Part shown: in pieces, positions 33,524-41,763 of the stretch | Position numbering within the stretch: position 1 is the stretch's first letter | How the letters are laid out: every line of letters starts with the position of its first letter | Source of the DNA: an uncultured Lachnospiraceae bacterium | GTDB lineage: Bacteria > Bacillota > Clostridia > Lachnospirales > Lachnospiraceae | Assembly: GCA_910589635.1 (NCBI GenBank) | Contig: CAJUTD010000002.1 | Location: forward strand, 46,787-110,786 | Length of the DNA stretch: 64,000 bases | Direction: 5' to 3' | Position numbers and translations under genes: made by a program | Notes under the pieces: model-generated | Database searches by the model: none | Seen by the model: only the letters and a program-made list of their open reading frames with translations | Told to the model about the DNA's origin: nothing

Positions 33524-35782
33524 ATGAGGTTTAATGAAAAAATAACATCCCTATTATTAGCGGCTGTCTTATTTATAAGCGCCATATCGCCAATAAATAC
33601 GTCAAATGCCGCTGGCAGCAGCCGGCAGCAAATGCCACCCCGAAGCAGCAATATGATGTCTGTTTCGCCGGATCAGGCGATAAAAGGAACGGATGCGCAA
33701 ACAGATGGGCTGGCGTTTGAATGGATTACACATGATGGGTATGATGTGCATTATTATAGTCCGAACGATGACAACGAGTCTTATTTAGCTTATGAGTGTT
33801 ATCATGAGATGGAGAACCCGGTCACGTTGTCCATTTCCAGTTCCAATACGGATGTACTGAAAATTATATCAGATAAAACAGTTACATTAAAGCCTTATAG
33901 TTCCTACCTGTTTGAAAAAATCGAATATAAGGTGGTAGGCATCGGTTACGCGGATGTAATAATTTCAACCGGGACAACATCTTATAAGCAGCGTGTTTAT
34001 TCCCTGCCATGGAGCGTTGACTATTCGAAGCCAAAACAGACGGATTATAACAAAATTACCATAAAATGGAAAAAAGTTCCTGGCTGTAGCGGTTACTATG
34101 TGGAGAGCACAGTGGGGAACAGTAAACGTACAACTGTTAAAACAGTGGGGCCGAACGTAACCAGCGTTACCCTTCCCGCAAAATGGAACGTGGAATGCTG
34201 TTATGAGGTTCGCACTTACATAAAGGATGACGTACGCACCGTAGCCAGCCTTACCGGGGCGCCGGCAAGGTTTACTGCCAGGAAAATGCCGGGAGCTACA
34301 ATTTCCTCGGTTAAAAAATCCGGGAACAGCAGCTTGCAGATTAAGTGGAACGCTTATAAAGGAGCAAAGCGCTATAAGCTCTACCGTTCCACCCGGGAGA
34401 ACGGAACTTATAAGTGTATTTACACTACAAAGGACGGCAAGACGACTTCTTATAAACAAAAGGTCAGCAAAAACATCGCCTACTACTACAAACTAATCAC
34501 GGTGAACGATATTGGCGACAGCGGTTTTTCCCCGTCTGTGTCCCAGATTATTCCCACCAAAAAAAAGGCCAAGAGAATACCATGCAAAAAGATGAAAAAC
34601 CGTGTTTTCCCAAGCGGTGGACAATACGTGGGCTACCACTCATCGCCGGATAAGATATATTACTATCAGTCCGGTGGCAAACTCCATGCAGTTTTCGTCC
34701 AAGAGAACGGCAATTTAAAAATATATACCCTGAATTCTTCTTTCAAGGTGCAAAAGACGAAAACGGTAAAACTGAAATATGATGTCTGGGGCGGATTTTA
34801 CCAGGGGATAGACGGTAATTTTTATGTGGCGGTAGGCTATGAAAACCCCAAAGAAAGCAATAAAAAGATTGTCATAAAGGTAATCCAATACAACAGCAAA
34901 TGGAAAAAGTTAAAAACAGCAAATATCAACGGCGGAGGCAAGTCGTTGGGCATGGGTATTTACTCGCCATTTGACGCGGGAAACTGTCGCATGGATATGC
35001 AGGGAAACACCCTTTACTTATTTACTTCAAGAAAAATGTTTATGTTTTATGACGGATTTCGCCACCAATCCAATATTGCCTTTAAAATCAATACTAAGAC
35101 TATGAAAGCAAAGGATGCAGAGGAAAGCTATGCCAGCCATTCTTTTAACCAGTTTGTCAAATTCAAAGACGGCACGCTTTATCTTTTGGATCACGGAGAT
35201 TCTTCTCCACGTAGCCTTCAGCTGACAACCGCGTCGGACTATGGCTTTTCCTGGCAGGAAGAAAGTTCTCTGTCAATGTTGAAATTTAATGGAAATCACG
35301 GTGAAAATTTTACCGGATGCAGGGTCGGGGGCATGGAAATCGGCAACGAAAATGTGCTGGTATGCGGAATCTCGCAGCCTCACAAACATAAAATAAAAAA
35401 AATTTCCGGTTTCGGTTATGATATGAACTATAATGTATTCCTTGCCCTTGCCAACCGCAAAACCAAAAAGGTGAAGTTTAAATGGCTGACAACATATCAC
35501 CCCAAGAAATCCTCGGTTACCGTAGGGGAAACGCGTATGGTCAAGTTGTCGGACACCCGTTTTGCCATCCTTTTTACCACTACGCACAAGAAAAAAACTA
35601 CGTTACATTACATGGTATACAGCGACACCGGTAAAAAGATTTACAGCAAAAAATATAGCAATATGAAATTTGACGGCAGTTCACAGCCCATTTTAAGCAA
35701 CGGGTCTATTGTATGGATGGTTTTAACGGCAGACTGGAACAAAACAGATACGACGCTTTATTCGATACCAGCCGTATTTTAA
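33524..35782 (+). CDS. Secreted protein with FN3-like repeats and a beta-propeller-like C-terminus
   Basis: 752 residues. A signal peptide is clear: charged start M-R-F-N-E-K, hydrophobic core L-L-L-A-A-V-L-F-I, and a cleavage site near S-N-A-A at about residue 29. Two FN3-like domains follow at about 165-345 (I-T-I-K-W-K-K-V; Y-K-L-Y-R-S-T; Y-Y-Y-K-L-I-T-V). The last 400 residues repeat K-x-Y-Y-Y or L-Y-L-F blocks like a beta-propeller. The start at 33524 has GGAGGAG upstream; the frame extends 36 nt further without a site. FN3 blocks of the same kind occur in the CotH protein at 60183. It is the one clearly secreted protein inside the sugar cluster, perhaps a surface adhesin or glycan-binding protein. 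Confidence 0.78.
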   Translation: MRFNEKITSLLLAAVLFISAISPINTSNAAGSSRQQMPPRSSNMMSVSPDQAIKGTDAQTDGLAFEWITHDGYDVHYYSPNDDNESYLAYECYHEMENPVTLSISSSNTDVLKIISDKTVTLKPYSSYLFEKIEYKVVGIGYADVIISTGTTSYKQRVYSLPWSVDYSKPKQTDYNKITIKWKKVPGCSGYYVESTVGNSKRTTVKTVGPNVTSVTLPAKWNVECCYEVRTYIKDDVRTVASLTGAPARFTARKMPGATISSVKKSGNSSLQIKWNAYKGAKRYKLYRSTRENGTYKCIYTTKDGKTTSYKQKVSKNIAYYYKLITVNDIGDSGFSPSVSQIIPTKKKAKRIPCKKMKNRVFPSGGQYVGYHSSPDKIYYYQSGGKLHAVFVQENGNLKIYTLNSSFKVQKTKTVKLKYDVWGGFYQGIDGNFYVAVGYENPKESNKKIVIKVIQYNSKWKKLKTANINGGGKSLGMGIYSPFDAGNCRMDMQGNTLYLFTSRKMFMFYDGFRHQSNIAFKINTKTMKAKDAEESYASHSFNQFVKFKDGTLYLLDHGDSSPRSLQLTTASDYGFSWQEESSLSMLKFNGNHGENFTGCRVGGMEIGNENVLVCGISQPHKHKIKKISGFGYDMNYNVFLALANRKTKKVKFKWLTTYHPKKSSVTVGETRMVKLSDTRFAILFTTTHKKKTTLHYMVYSDTGKKIYSKKYSNMKFDGSSQPILSNGSIVWMVLTADWNKTDTTLYSIPAVF

Positions 35783-35820
35783 AAAGAAATAATAATCTTC
35801 ATTTTGTAAAGGAAAAAATT

Positions 35821-37668
35821 ATGTACATTTTAGGCATATCAGCATTATATCATGATGCGGCGGCCGCGTTGATTGAGGACGGCAGAATCATTGCGGCCGC
35901 GCAGGAAGAAAGGTTTACAAGAAAGAAACACGACATGAGAATTCCCGTTCATGCGATACGTTACTGCATGGATCAAGCGGGGATTGCGCCGGAAGATTTA
36001 GAGTGCGTGGTTTACTATGACGACCCCAAGAAGACGCTGGACCGCTTTGCGAAAAATGTCCTTGCATTGGGCAAAGAGGCAAAGCCTTTGATTGAGCGGA
36101 CATTTACCTCTATGTATGCCCACAAATTGTGGATACAAAAAGAGATTGCGCGCGCAGTGGGCGGGCTGGGAAAACGAGGGAAGCTGCTGGTGACAGAGCA
36201 TCACATTTCCCATGCGTCATCGGCATTTTACCCGTCACCATTTGAAAAGGCGGTCATTCTTACGATCGACGGTGTCGGTGAGTGGGCGACGACAACGATT
36301 GGCGTCGGGGATGGGGAGAATCTGAAGTTGACGGAGCAGATATCTTACCCTCATTCCATTGGTCTTTTGTACAGCGCGTTTACTTATTTCTGCGGATTTA
36401 AAGTCAATTCCGGCGATTATAAATTTATGGGGCTGGCGCCGTATGGCAAGCCGGTCTATTATGATGTCATAAAAGAGAAGATGATTGATATAAAACCTGA
36501 CGGCTCTTACCGTTTGAATATGGAATATTTCGATTACCAGAACGGCGGGACGATGATTCGTGAGGAAAACTTTGCCCAGCTGTTTGGCGGCGGCAGGAGA
36601 CAGCCGGAGAGCGCGATTACCAGCCGGGAGATGAATATTGCCGCTTCTGTACAGAAACTTGTGGAGGAGATGATTGTCCTTATTGCCGGACATGCCAAAG
36701 AGACATACGGACAAGGGATTGAAAATCTGGTATTGGCCGGCGGGGTGGCCTTGAATTGCGTCGCCAATGGGAAGCTGCTGCGGGAGAAGATTTTTGAACG
36801 CATTTGGATTCAGCCGGCGGCAGGCGATGCCGGCGGTGCGCTGGGCGCTGCGTTATATGCATATTATATGGAATATCAGGGTAAACGCAGCGTCGAGACC
36901 TGTGACAGCCAACAGGGAAGTTATCTCGGGCCGCAATTTTCCGTGGAGGAAATTAAAAATTATCTGAAAAAGAATGGTTACGTTTACCATGAGATTGCAG
37001 ATAGAGCCAAGTTCTTTGAGAAGGCTGCGCATGAGCTTGCCTCAGAGAAGGTGATTGGATTGTTCCACGGCAGGATGGAATATGGCCCCAGGGCTTTGGG
37101 AAACCGCAGTATTATTGCGGATTCCCGTTCACCGAAGATGCAGTCCAAGTTAAACCTGAAGATAAAATATCGTGAATCCTTCCGCCCCTTTGCGCCTTCT
37201 GTGTTGGAAGAAAGGCTTGGAGATTATTTTGAACTGTCTGCGCCGAGCCCCTACATGCTGCTGGTGGACGAAGTGAAGAAAGAGAATCAAAGACCGTTTG
37301 ATCTTGAACAACTGCTTGCGGCATCAGAAGAAGATATGCTTCCAGTAGTAAATGAGGTGCGCTCCGATATCCCAGCAGTCACCCATGTCGATTACAGCGC
37401 CAGAATACAGACGGTCAACAGGGAGCGCAATGAGCATTATTACAATCTTATCAAGGCATTTGAGAAGGAGACAGGCTGCGGTGTGATAGTAAATACTTCT
37501 TTTAACGTCCGAGGAGAACCGATCGTGTGTACGCCGCAAGAAGCGTATGAATGTTTTATGCGCACAGAGATGGATGTATTGCTGTTGGAAAACCTGATTC
37601 TGTACAAGGAAGAGCAGCCAACATGGACGGAGACAGAAAACTGGCGGGAAAAATATGAGCTTGACTGA
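35821..37668 (+). CDS. NodU/TobZ-type O-carbamoyltransferase
   Basis: 615 residues, the full length of the NodU/CmcH/TobZ family. The N-terminal YrdC/kinase-like part starts I-L-G-I-S-A-L-Y-H-D-A-A with Q-E-E-R-F-T-R-K-K-H-D. H-H-I-S-H-A-S-S-A-F and the ATP-site G-G-V-A-L-N-C-V-A-N-G follow. The C-terminal domain shows H-G-R-M-E-Y-G-P-R-A-L-G-N-R-S-I. Such enzymes move a carbamoyl group from carbamoyl phosphate, via ATP, to a sugar hydroxyl. The frame extends back into the previous gene, but the start at 35821 has AAAGGA upstream and gives the family N-terminus. It probably carbamoylates a sugar of the flagellar glycan. Confidence 0.92.
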   Translation: MYILGISALYHDAAAALIEDGRIIAAAQEERFTRKKHDMRIPVHAIRYCMDQAGIAPEDLECVVYYDDPKKTLDRFAKNVLALGKEAKPLIERTFTSMYAHKLWIQKEIARAVGGLGKRGKLLVTEHHISHASSAFYPSPFEKAVILTIDGVGEWATTTIGVGDGENLKLTEQISYPHSIGLLYSAFTYFCGFKVNSGDYKFMGLAPYGKPVYYDVIKEKMIDIKPDGSYRLNMEYFDYQNGGTMIREENFAQLFGGGRRQPESAITSREMNIAASVQKLVEEMIVLIAGHAKETYGQGIENLVLAGGVALNCVANGKLLREKIFERIWIQPAAGDAGGALGAALYAYYMEYQGKRSVETCDSQQGSYLGPQFSVEEIKNYLKKNGYVYHEIADRAKFFEKAAHELASEKVIGLFHGRMEYGPRALGNRSIIADSRSPKMQSKLNLKIKYRESFRPFAPSVLEERLGDYFELSAPSPYMLLVDEVKKENQRPFDLEQLLAASEEDMLPVVNEVRSDIPAVTHVDYSARIQTVNRERNEHYYNLIKAFEKETGCGVIVNTSFNVRGEPIVCTPQEAYECFMRTEMDVLLLENLILYKEEQPTWTETENWREKYELD

Positions 37669-37755
37669 CAGCATGTGCAGCAGGGCGCTTCCTGAGCGGA
37701 AGACGGCGCTGATTGCATAAGATTTCTAAGAGGAAGCAAAAAAGGAGAACGATGT

Positions 37756-38118
37756 ATGGAACTGACAAGCGATGGAAAACGGATGCTTGCATGGGCGGAG
37801 AAAAATAGTAACTCCAAAGAGCGTGACAGAATCTTTGCCCCGGCGGACGATGCGGCAGACAGTTATTATGAGAAACGTGAAGGACAAGAGCCTTTGCTCT
37901 ATGAATATGATTTTGAAGATTTTCCGCAGATAAAGGAACAATTGTTGGAATTGTGGGCTGGAGAACCGATGATGCAGGAAATGGCCTTGATTTCAGCGGT
38001 TTCGGCGATGAAGCATAAACCTGTCTCGGAGGAAGAGCAGTCAGGACAGACTACGCAAAACGACGGAATGAAACAGGATGGGGAGTTTGAGATACCGGAA
38101 TATGTGTATGTTTTCTAA
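37756..38118 (+). CDS. Small acidic protein of unknown function
   Basis: 120 residues, strongly acidic, without signal peptide or membrane segment. An AAAGGAG site 8 nt before the ATG supports it. The middle (Y-E-Y-D-F-E-D-F-P-Q-I-K-E) looks helical; the last 40 residues are low-complexity Glu/Gln/Gly. It lies between the carbamoyltransferase and a GT-A glycosyltransferase with short gaps (87 and 30 nt), so it is in the same transcript. No family recognised; a small partner protein of either neighbour is possible. Confidence 0.65.
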   Translation: MELTSDGKRMLAWAEKNSNSKERDRIFAPADDAADSYYEKREGQEPLLYEYDFEDFPQIKEQLLELWAGEPMMQEMALISAVSAMKHKPVSEEEQSGQTTQNDGMKQDGEFEIPEYVYVF

Positions 38119-38148
38119 AAATGACGAAAGATGGAAAGAGGTATAAGC

Positions 38149-39207
38149 ATGGCGGACAAATCAATCGCGTTTATCATTTGTGTCAATGATGAAACATATT
38201 TTGAAGAATGTCTTTTTTATATCAACCGTCTGCGTCTGCCGGATGGTTATATAGCGGAGGTTTATCCTGTGCGGCAGGCGGAAAGTATTTTTCAGGGCTA
38301 CAATATGGCGATGCAGCAGTCCGATGCGCAGTATAAAGTGTATATGCATCAGGATGTGTTTCTGATCGATAAGGACATCATACGGTATTTCCTGGAATTG
38401 TTTGAACAGCAGCCCAAGGCGGGAATCGCCGGGGTGTTGGGCACAAACAGATATTCCAATGAGCGCAGTTTTTTCCGAAGCTGGAATCTGGGCAATGTGC
38501 TGGGATGCAGTGAAGGAAAAGCATTTCACAATCATCTGTCGGAAGAACCGGCTCTGGCGGCGGCCTTAGACGGTATGTTCCTGATGACGGCAGTGGATCT
38601 TCCCTGGCGGGAAGATGTGCTCTCCGGCTGGGATTTTTATGATATTTCGCAATCGCTGGAGTTTGGCAGGAACCGGCGTCAGTTATGGGTTCTTGCCGGC
38701 AAAAAGCCCTGGTGCATTCATGACTGCGGATTTCTCAACTTGACGGGTTATGATGAGGCGCAGGAAGCATTTTTAGAGATTTACCGCAAAGATTTACCGG
38801 ATTATGCAAAGCGTGGTCCGGTATATCCTGAGAGATACCGGGAGCATTATGCACTGATGATGGAGCTGAAAGAGCAGTGGAAGTCGCTGCTTTTTATGGG
38901 CAAGGTGCAGGAAGTCCGCGCAGTAGCGCCCAAAGTCTGGGACGATCGGTTTATTGATACGGAGCTGGCAATTATTCGCAATATTTTAGAGATTTTGCAA
39001 AAAGAGGAACGGGCAGGCATTTCTGCGGAAGATGGTTTTCTCTATGACTGCGGTTCCTTTGAACAGGCACAGAAGAAATATTTAAAGACGAAGTTTTATA
39101 TCAGGAGAAAGAAGTATGCGGCGGATGATGTGGGTACCTGTCCTGACGTGTCGGCAGCGGCAATGCGTGTGATCCGCAAGCATACGATGATACAGCGCAA
39201 AGCATAA
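38149..39207 (+). CDS. GT-A glycosyltransferase-like protein (Glyco_tranf_2_5 type)
   Basis: 352 residues. The first 210 fit the GT2-like PF13712 group: I-A-F-I-I-C-V-N-D-E, S-I-F-Q-G-Y-N-M-A-M, Y-K-V-Y-M-H-Q-D-V-F-L-I with the H-Q-D metal site, and G-W-D-F-Y-D. The C-terminal 130 residues are helical and unassigned. AAAGAGG 7 nt before the ATG at 38149 supports this start over 38131. It precedes a CgeB-like glycosyltransferase. The sugar is unknown. Confidence 0.8.
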   Translation: MADKSIAFIICVNDETYFEECLFYINRLRLPDGYIAEVYPVRQAESIFQGYNMAMQQSDAQYKVYMHQDVFLIDKDIIRYFLELFEQQPKAGIAGVLGTNRYSNERSFFRSWNLGNVLGCSEGKAFHNHLSEEPALAAALDGMFLMTAVDLPWREDVLSGWDFYDISQSLEFGRNRRQLWVLAGKKPWCIHDCGFLNLTGYDEAQEAFLEIYRKDLPDYAKRGPVYPERYREHYALMMELKEQWKSLLFMGKVQEVRAVAPKVWDDRFIDTELAIIRNILEILQKEERAGISAEDGFLYDCGSFEQAQKKYLKTKFYIRRKKYAADDVGTCPDVSAAAMRVIRKHTMIQRKA

Positions 39208-39279
39208 TCATATGCGCTGGCGGCGTATGGTGATGTGGAGAAAAATACCCAAAGGGATGATGCGGCGAAAGGGAAAATT

Positions 39280-40467
39280 ATGAGGATTTTATATTATACT
39301 TGGGAGGAGAATTCTCGGGATGATATGGTAAGTACTTTGCGGGGGCTGGGGCATCAAGTGGAGGTTTGCGCTGCACCCTGCCGCGATTACGAGGATGACG
39401 CGGAACTGGCAGCTATTCTGGAGGAAGCTATACATTTGCGGCACGTGGAATGCTTGTTTTCTTTTAATTTTTTTCCGGTGCTTGCCAAAACGGCTGAACG
39501 CTGTAAGTTGAAATATATATCCTGGATTTATGACTGTCCGCACTGGACCTTGTTCTCACCGGCGGTCAAAGGTGCATACAACTATATATTTGTTTTTGAC
39601 AGGCGGCAGTATCAGCAGCTGAAAGCTGTGGGGGTACAGCGCTGCTATCATTTTCCGATGGCCGTCAATACCACGCGGTTGGAAGCCCAGCTGGGGGAGA
39701 ATGGAACAGGCCAGGAATCTTTGCCACGGGGAAATATACAAGGCTGGGACAGTTTGGAGGTATCTTTTGTGGGCAGCCTCTATGAAAATAATCTCTATGA
39801 CAAGGTTCATTATCTGCCAGAGTATATTCGTGGGTATCTGTCCGGTATTATGGAGGTGCAGGAACGTATTTACGGTTATAATTTTGTCAGTGAGCTTTTG
39901 AGCGATGAAATCGTATCGCAGATGCAACAATTTATTTCCATGGATCTGCCGCAGGGCTATTTCGTCACCAAACGCGAGCTGTTTGCTTCCATGCTCAACG
40001 GCAAGATTACATGTAGGGAGAGGATAGGCCTGCTTAGGGAATTGTCGGAGCGTTTCAACCTGACAATGTACACGGCCTCAGATATTGCAGTACTGCCGCG
40101 GGCGAGGGCTGGGGGTATCGTAGATTATGTCTCGCAAATGCCCAAGGTGTTTCGCAATTCTAAAATCAACCTTAATATCAGCCTGCGTTCCATTCAGAGC
40201 GGGATTCCTTTGCGCGCGTTGGATATTATGGGGGCGGGCGGCTTTTTACTATCCAATTATCAGCCGGAACTTGCAGAATATTTTGAAGATGGCAAAGAGC
40301 TTGCTCTCTACACAAGCGCGCAGGATTTGCTGGATAAGACTGCTTATTATCTTACACATGAGGATGAACGCAAGGCCATTGCCAGAGCGGGATTTGCCAA
40401 AGTAAAGCGGCTGTTTTCCTATGAAGTGCGGGTCGAAGAAATGCTGCGGCTCGCGGACGTCTTGTAA
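39280..40467 (+). CDS. CgeB-like GT-B glycosyltransferase (DUF3880 plus glycosyltransferase family 1)
   Basis: 395 residues. The N-terminal half (I-L-Y-Y-T-W-E-E-N; Y-I-S-W-I-Y-D-C-P-H) matches DUF3880. The C-terminal part (S-K-I-N-L-N-I-S-L-R, I-P-L-R-A-L-D-I-M-G-A-G-G-F-L-L, Y-T-S-A-Q-D-L) is the CgeB/Glyco_trans_1_2 donor-binding domain. The ATG at 39280 is preferred, with GAAAGGGA upstream; a GTG start at 39235 lacks a clear site. CgeB-like enzymes occur in spore-coat and flagellar glycosylation clusters. It is the last gene before a strong terminator. Confidence 0.85.
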   Translation: MRILYYTWEENSRDDMVSTLRGLGHQVEVCAAPCRDYEDDAELAAILEEAIHLRHVECLFSFNFFPVLAKTAERCKLKYISWIYDCPHWTLFSPAVKGAYNYIFVFDRRQYQQLKAVGVQRCYHFPMAVNTTRLEAQLGENGTGQESLPRGNIQGWDSLEVSFVGSLYENNLYDKVHYLPEYIRGYLSGIMEVQERIYGYNFVSELLSDEIVSQMQQFISMDLPQGYFVTKRELFASMLNGKITCRERIGLLRELSERFNLTMYTASDIAVLPRARAGGIVDYVSQMPKVFRNSKINLNISLRSIQSGIPLRALDIMGAGGFLLSNYQPELAEYFEDGKELALYTSAQDLLDKTAYYLTHEDERKAIARAGFAKVKRLFSYEVRVEEMLRLADVL

Positions 40468-40495
40468 CTCCATAGGAACTTTCCATACAACGCAT

Positions 40496-40552
40496 AAAAT
40501 ACTTATGGGAAATATAGGTGTTTTGCACAGATTTCCCATAAGTATTTTTATA
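40496..40552 (+). terminator. Strong hairpin terminator closing the glycosylation cluster
   Basis: A perfect 18-bp inverted repeat (40496-40513 with 40531-40548) and a 17-nt loop, ending in T residues, 28 nt after the last stop. The arms are A- and T-rich at the base, so it could end transcription on both strands. Confidence 0.85.
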
Positions 40553-40631
40553 GGCAGTTTATAAAAGTTTTATGGAATAGCGCTGTAATGTAAAATTTAA
40601 GGCGGAATAGTTACAATTTGGAAGAGAAAAT

Positions 40632-40672
40632 CTGGAAAATTCCTTGAATTTTCCAGCAATGCTTGCTATAAT
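40632..40672 (+). promoter_or_regulatory. Flagellin promoter with palindrome over the -35 box
   Basis: TTGAAT (40644-40649), a 17-nt spacer and TATAAT (40667-40672) make a strong sigma-A promoter 80 nt before the flagellin start. A perfect 11-bp inverted repeat, CTGGAAAATTC (40632-40642) and GAATTTTCCAG (40646-40656) with a 3-nt centre, covers the -35 box. It lacks a T tail, so an operator is more likely than a terminator. No sigma-D motif was seen upstream of this gene. Confidence 0.7.
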
Positions 40673-40751
40673 ATAGAAAAGTATAAGAAGGTCTCAAGGA
40701 AGATAAATTGGGCATATAGTAAGTTATAATGCTAAGAAGGGAGGATGACCT

Positions 40752-41525
40752 ATGAGTATTTCTAGTATAAGCAGTCAAGGGTTACAACAGAACTATCGCC
40801 AGCTTGCCAGTGGAAAACGTATTAACTCAGCAGCAGATGATGCAGCTGGTTTAGCGATTGCCGAGAAGATGTTGACCCAAAGCAATGGTTATGATGTGGG
40901 ACGGAGGAATGCAGCGACTTCCCAGGATATGGTGAATGTTGCAGACGGCGGCCTCTCCACAATTACCGATTCTTTACAGCGTATCCGTGAGTTGGGCGTA
41001 CAGGCTTCTAATACCGCTATTTATGGTGATTCTGAACGCAAAATGATGCAGCAGGAGATTGACCAGCTCAAGCAGAACATTTCAGATGCAGCGAAGAATA
41101 CCACTTTTAACACTATGAGCCTGTTAGACGGCAAGATGGGCAGCAGCCATGTAGCCTCCGGGCCGGATGGCAGCGGCATGGAGATTAATATGCCGAATGC
41201 AACATTGGAAGCATTAGGTATCGCTGATTTTGATGTGACCGGAGATTTCGATCTGTCGGTGATTGACGATGCGATTGATAAAGTTTCGTCAGCCCGGGGC
41301 GAGATGGGAGCAACATACAACCGTCTGGGCCATACCATGAACTTTAATTCTTATGCATCGCTGAATACTACAGCAGCTCGCAGCCGTATTGAGGATCTTG
41401 ATTTTCCCAAGGCGATATCTGACATGAAAAAGAACAGCCTGTTAGAGGAATACAGGCTTATGATGCAGAAGAAGCGGGAAGAGCAGGATAACATGGTAGT
41501 GAATCTGCTGAGATTTAATTCCTAA
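40752..41525 (+). CDS. Flagellin (short, atypical termini)
   Basis: 257 residues. The conserved N-terminal D0/D1 region is present: L-A-S-G-K-R-I-N-S-A-A-D-D-A-A-G-L-A-I-A-E-K-M (17-39) and I-R-E-L-G-V-Q-A-S-N-T. The C-terminal D1 shows R-G-E-M-G-A-T-Y-N-R-L and A-R-S-R-I-E-D-L-D-F. The usual Q-H-N-x-x-A start and the L-S-L-L end are replaced by I-S-S-I-S-S-Q-G-L-Q and V-N-L-L-R-F-N. The variable middle is very short. It could be a minor flagellin. A strong GGGAGGATG site precedes the ATG. It is the likely acceptor of the glycans made upstream. Confidence 0.88.
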   Translation: MSISSISSQGLQQNYRQLASGKRINSAADDAAGLAIAEKMLTQSNGYDVGRRNAATSQDMVNVADGGLSTITDSLQRIRELGVQASNTAIYGDSERKMMQQEIDQLKQNISDAAKNTTFNTMSLLDGKMGSSHVASGPDGSGMEINMPNATLEALGIADFDVTGDFDLSVIDDAIDKVSSARGEMGATYNRLGHTMNFNSYASLNTTAARSRIEDLDFPKAISDMKKNSLLEEYRLMMQKKREEQDNMVVNLLRFNS

Positions 41526-41617
41526 TGGTTGAGGAACGAAGTTCTGTCTGTATTGTGAAGCGGATATGAACTGCCTTTAGATGTTGTACATTGTATAACA
41601 TATTAGAAAACATCATT

Positions 41618-41658
41618 GGACTGATTTCGATATTGAATCGAAGTCAGTCCATTTTATT
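41618..41658 (+). terminator. Terminator after flagellin
   Basis: A 14-bp stem with one weak pair (41618-41631 with 41637-41650) and a 5-nt loop, followed by ATTTTATTTTTT. Lies 93 nt after the flagellin stop. Confidence 0.82.
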
Positions 41659-41708
41659 TTTTCGTAAGAATTTCTATGCGTTGTTCTGGTTTCATTTATC
41701 ATGAAGGG

Positions 41709-41753
41709 TAAAAAAGCCCCCATCTCCTGATGTTTGATACAGGGATGGGGGAT
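41709..41753 (-). terminator. Terminator of the FliD-like gene (minus strand)
   Basis: The G/C-rich arms CCCCCATCTCCT and AGGGATGGGGG pair, and on the minus strand the stem is followed by a run of T (the AAAAAA at 41709-41714). It lies 11 nt after the fliD-like stop codon. Confidence 0.8.
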
Positions 41754-41763
41754 GTTGTTTCAT

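Noticed and set aside
40552..40751. Sigma-D promoter for flagellin
   Set aside because: No GCCGATAA-like box with TAAA 15 nt upstream was seen here; a near-consensus sigma-A promoter is present instead.
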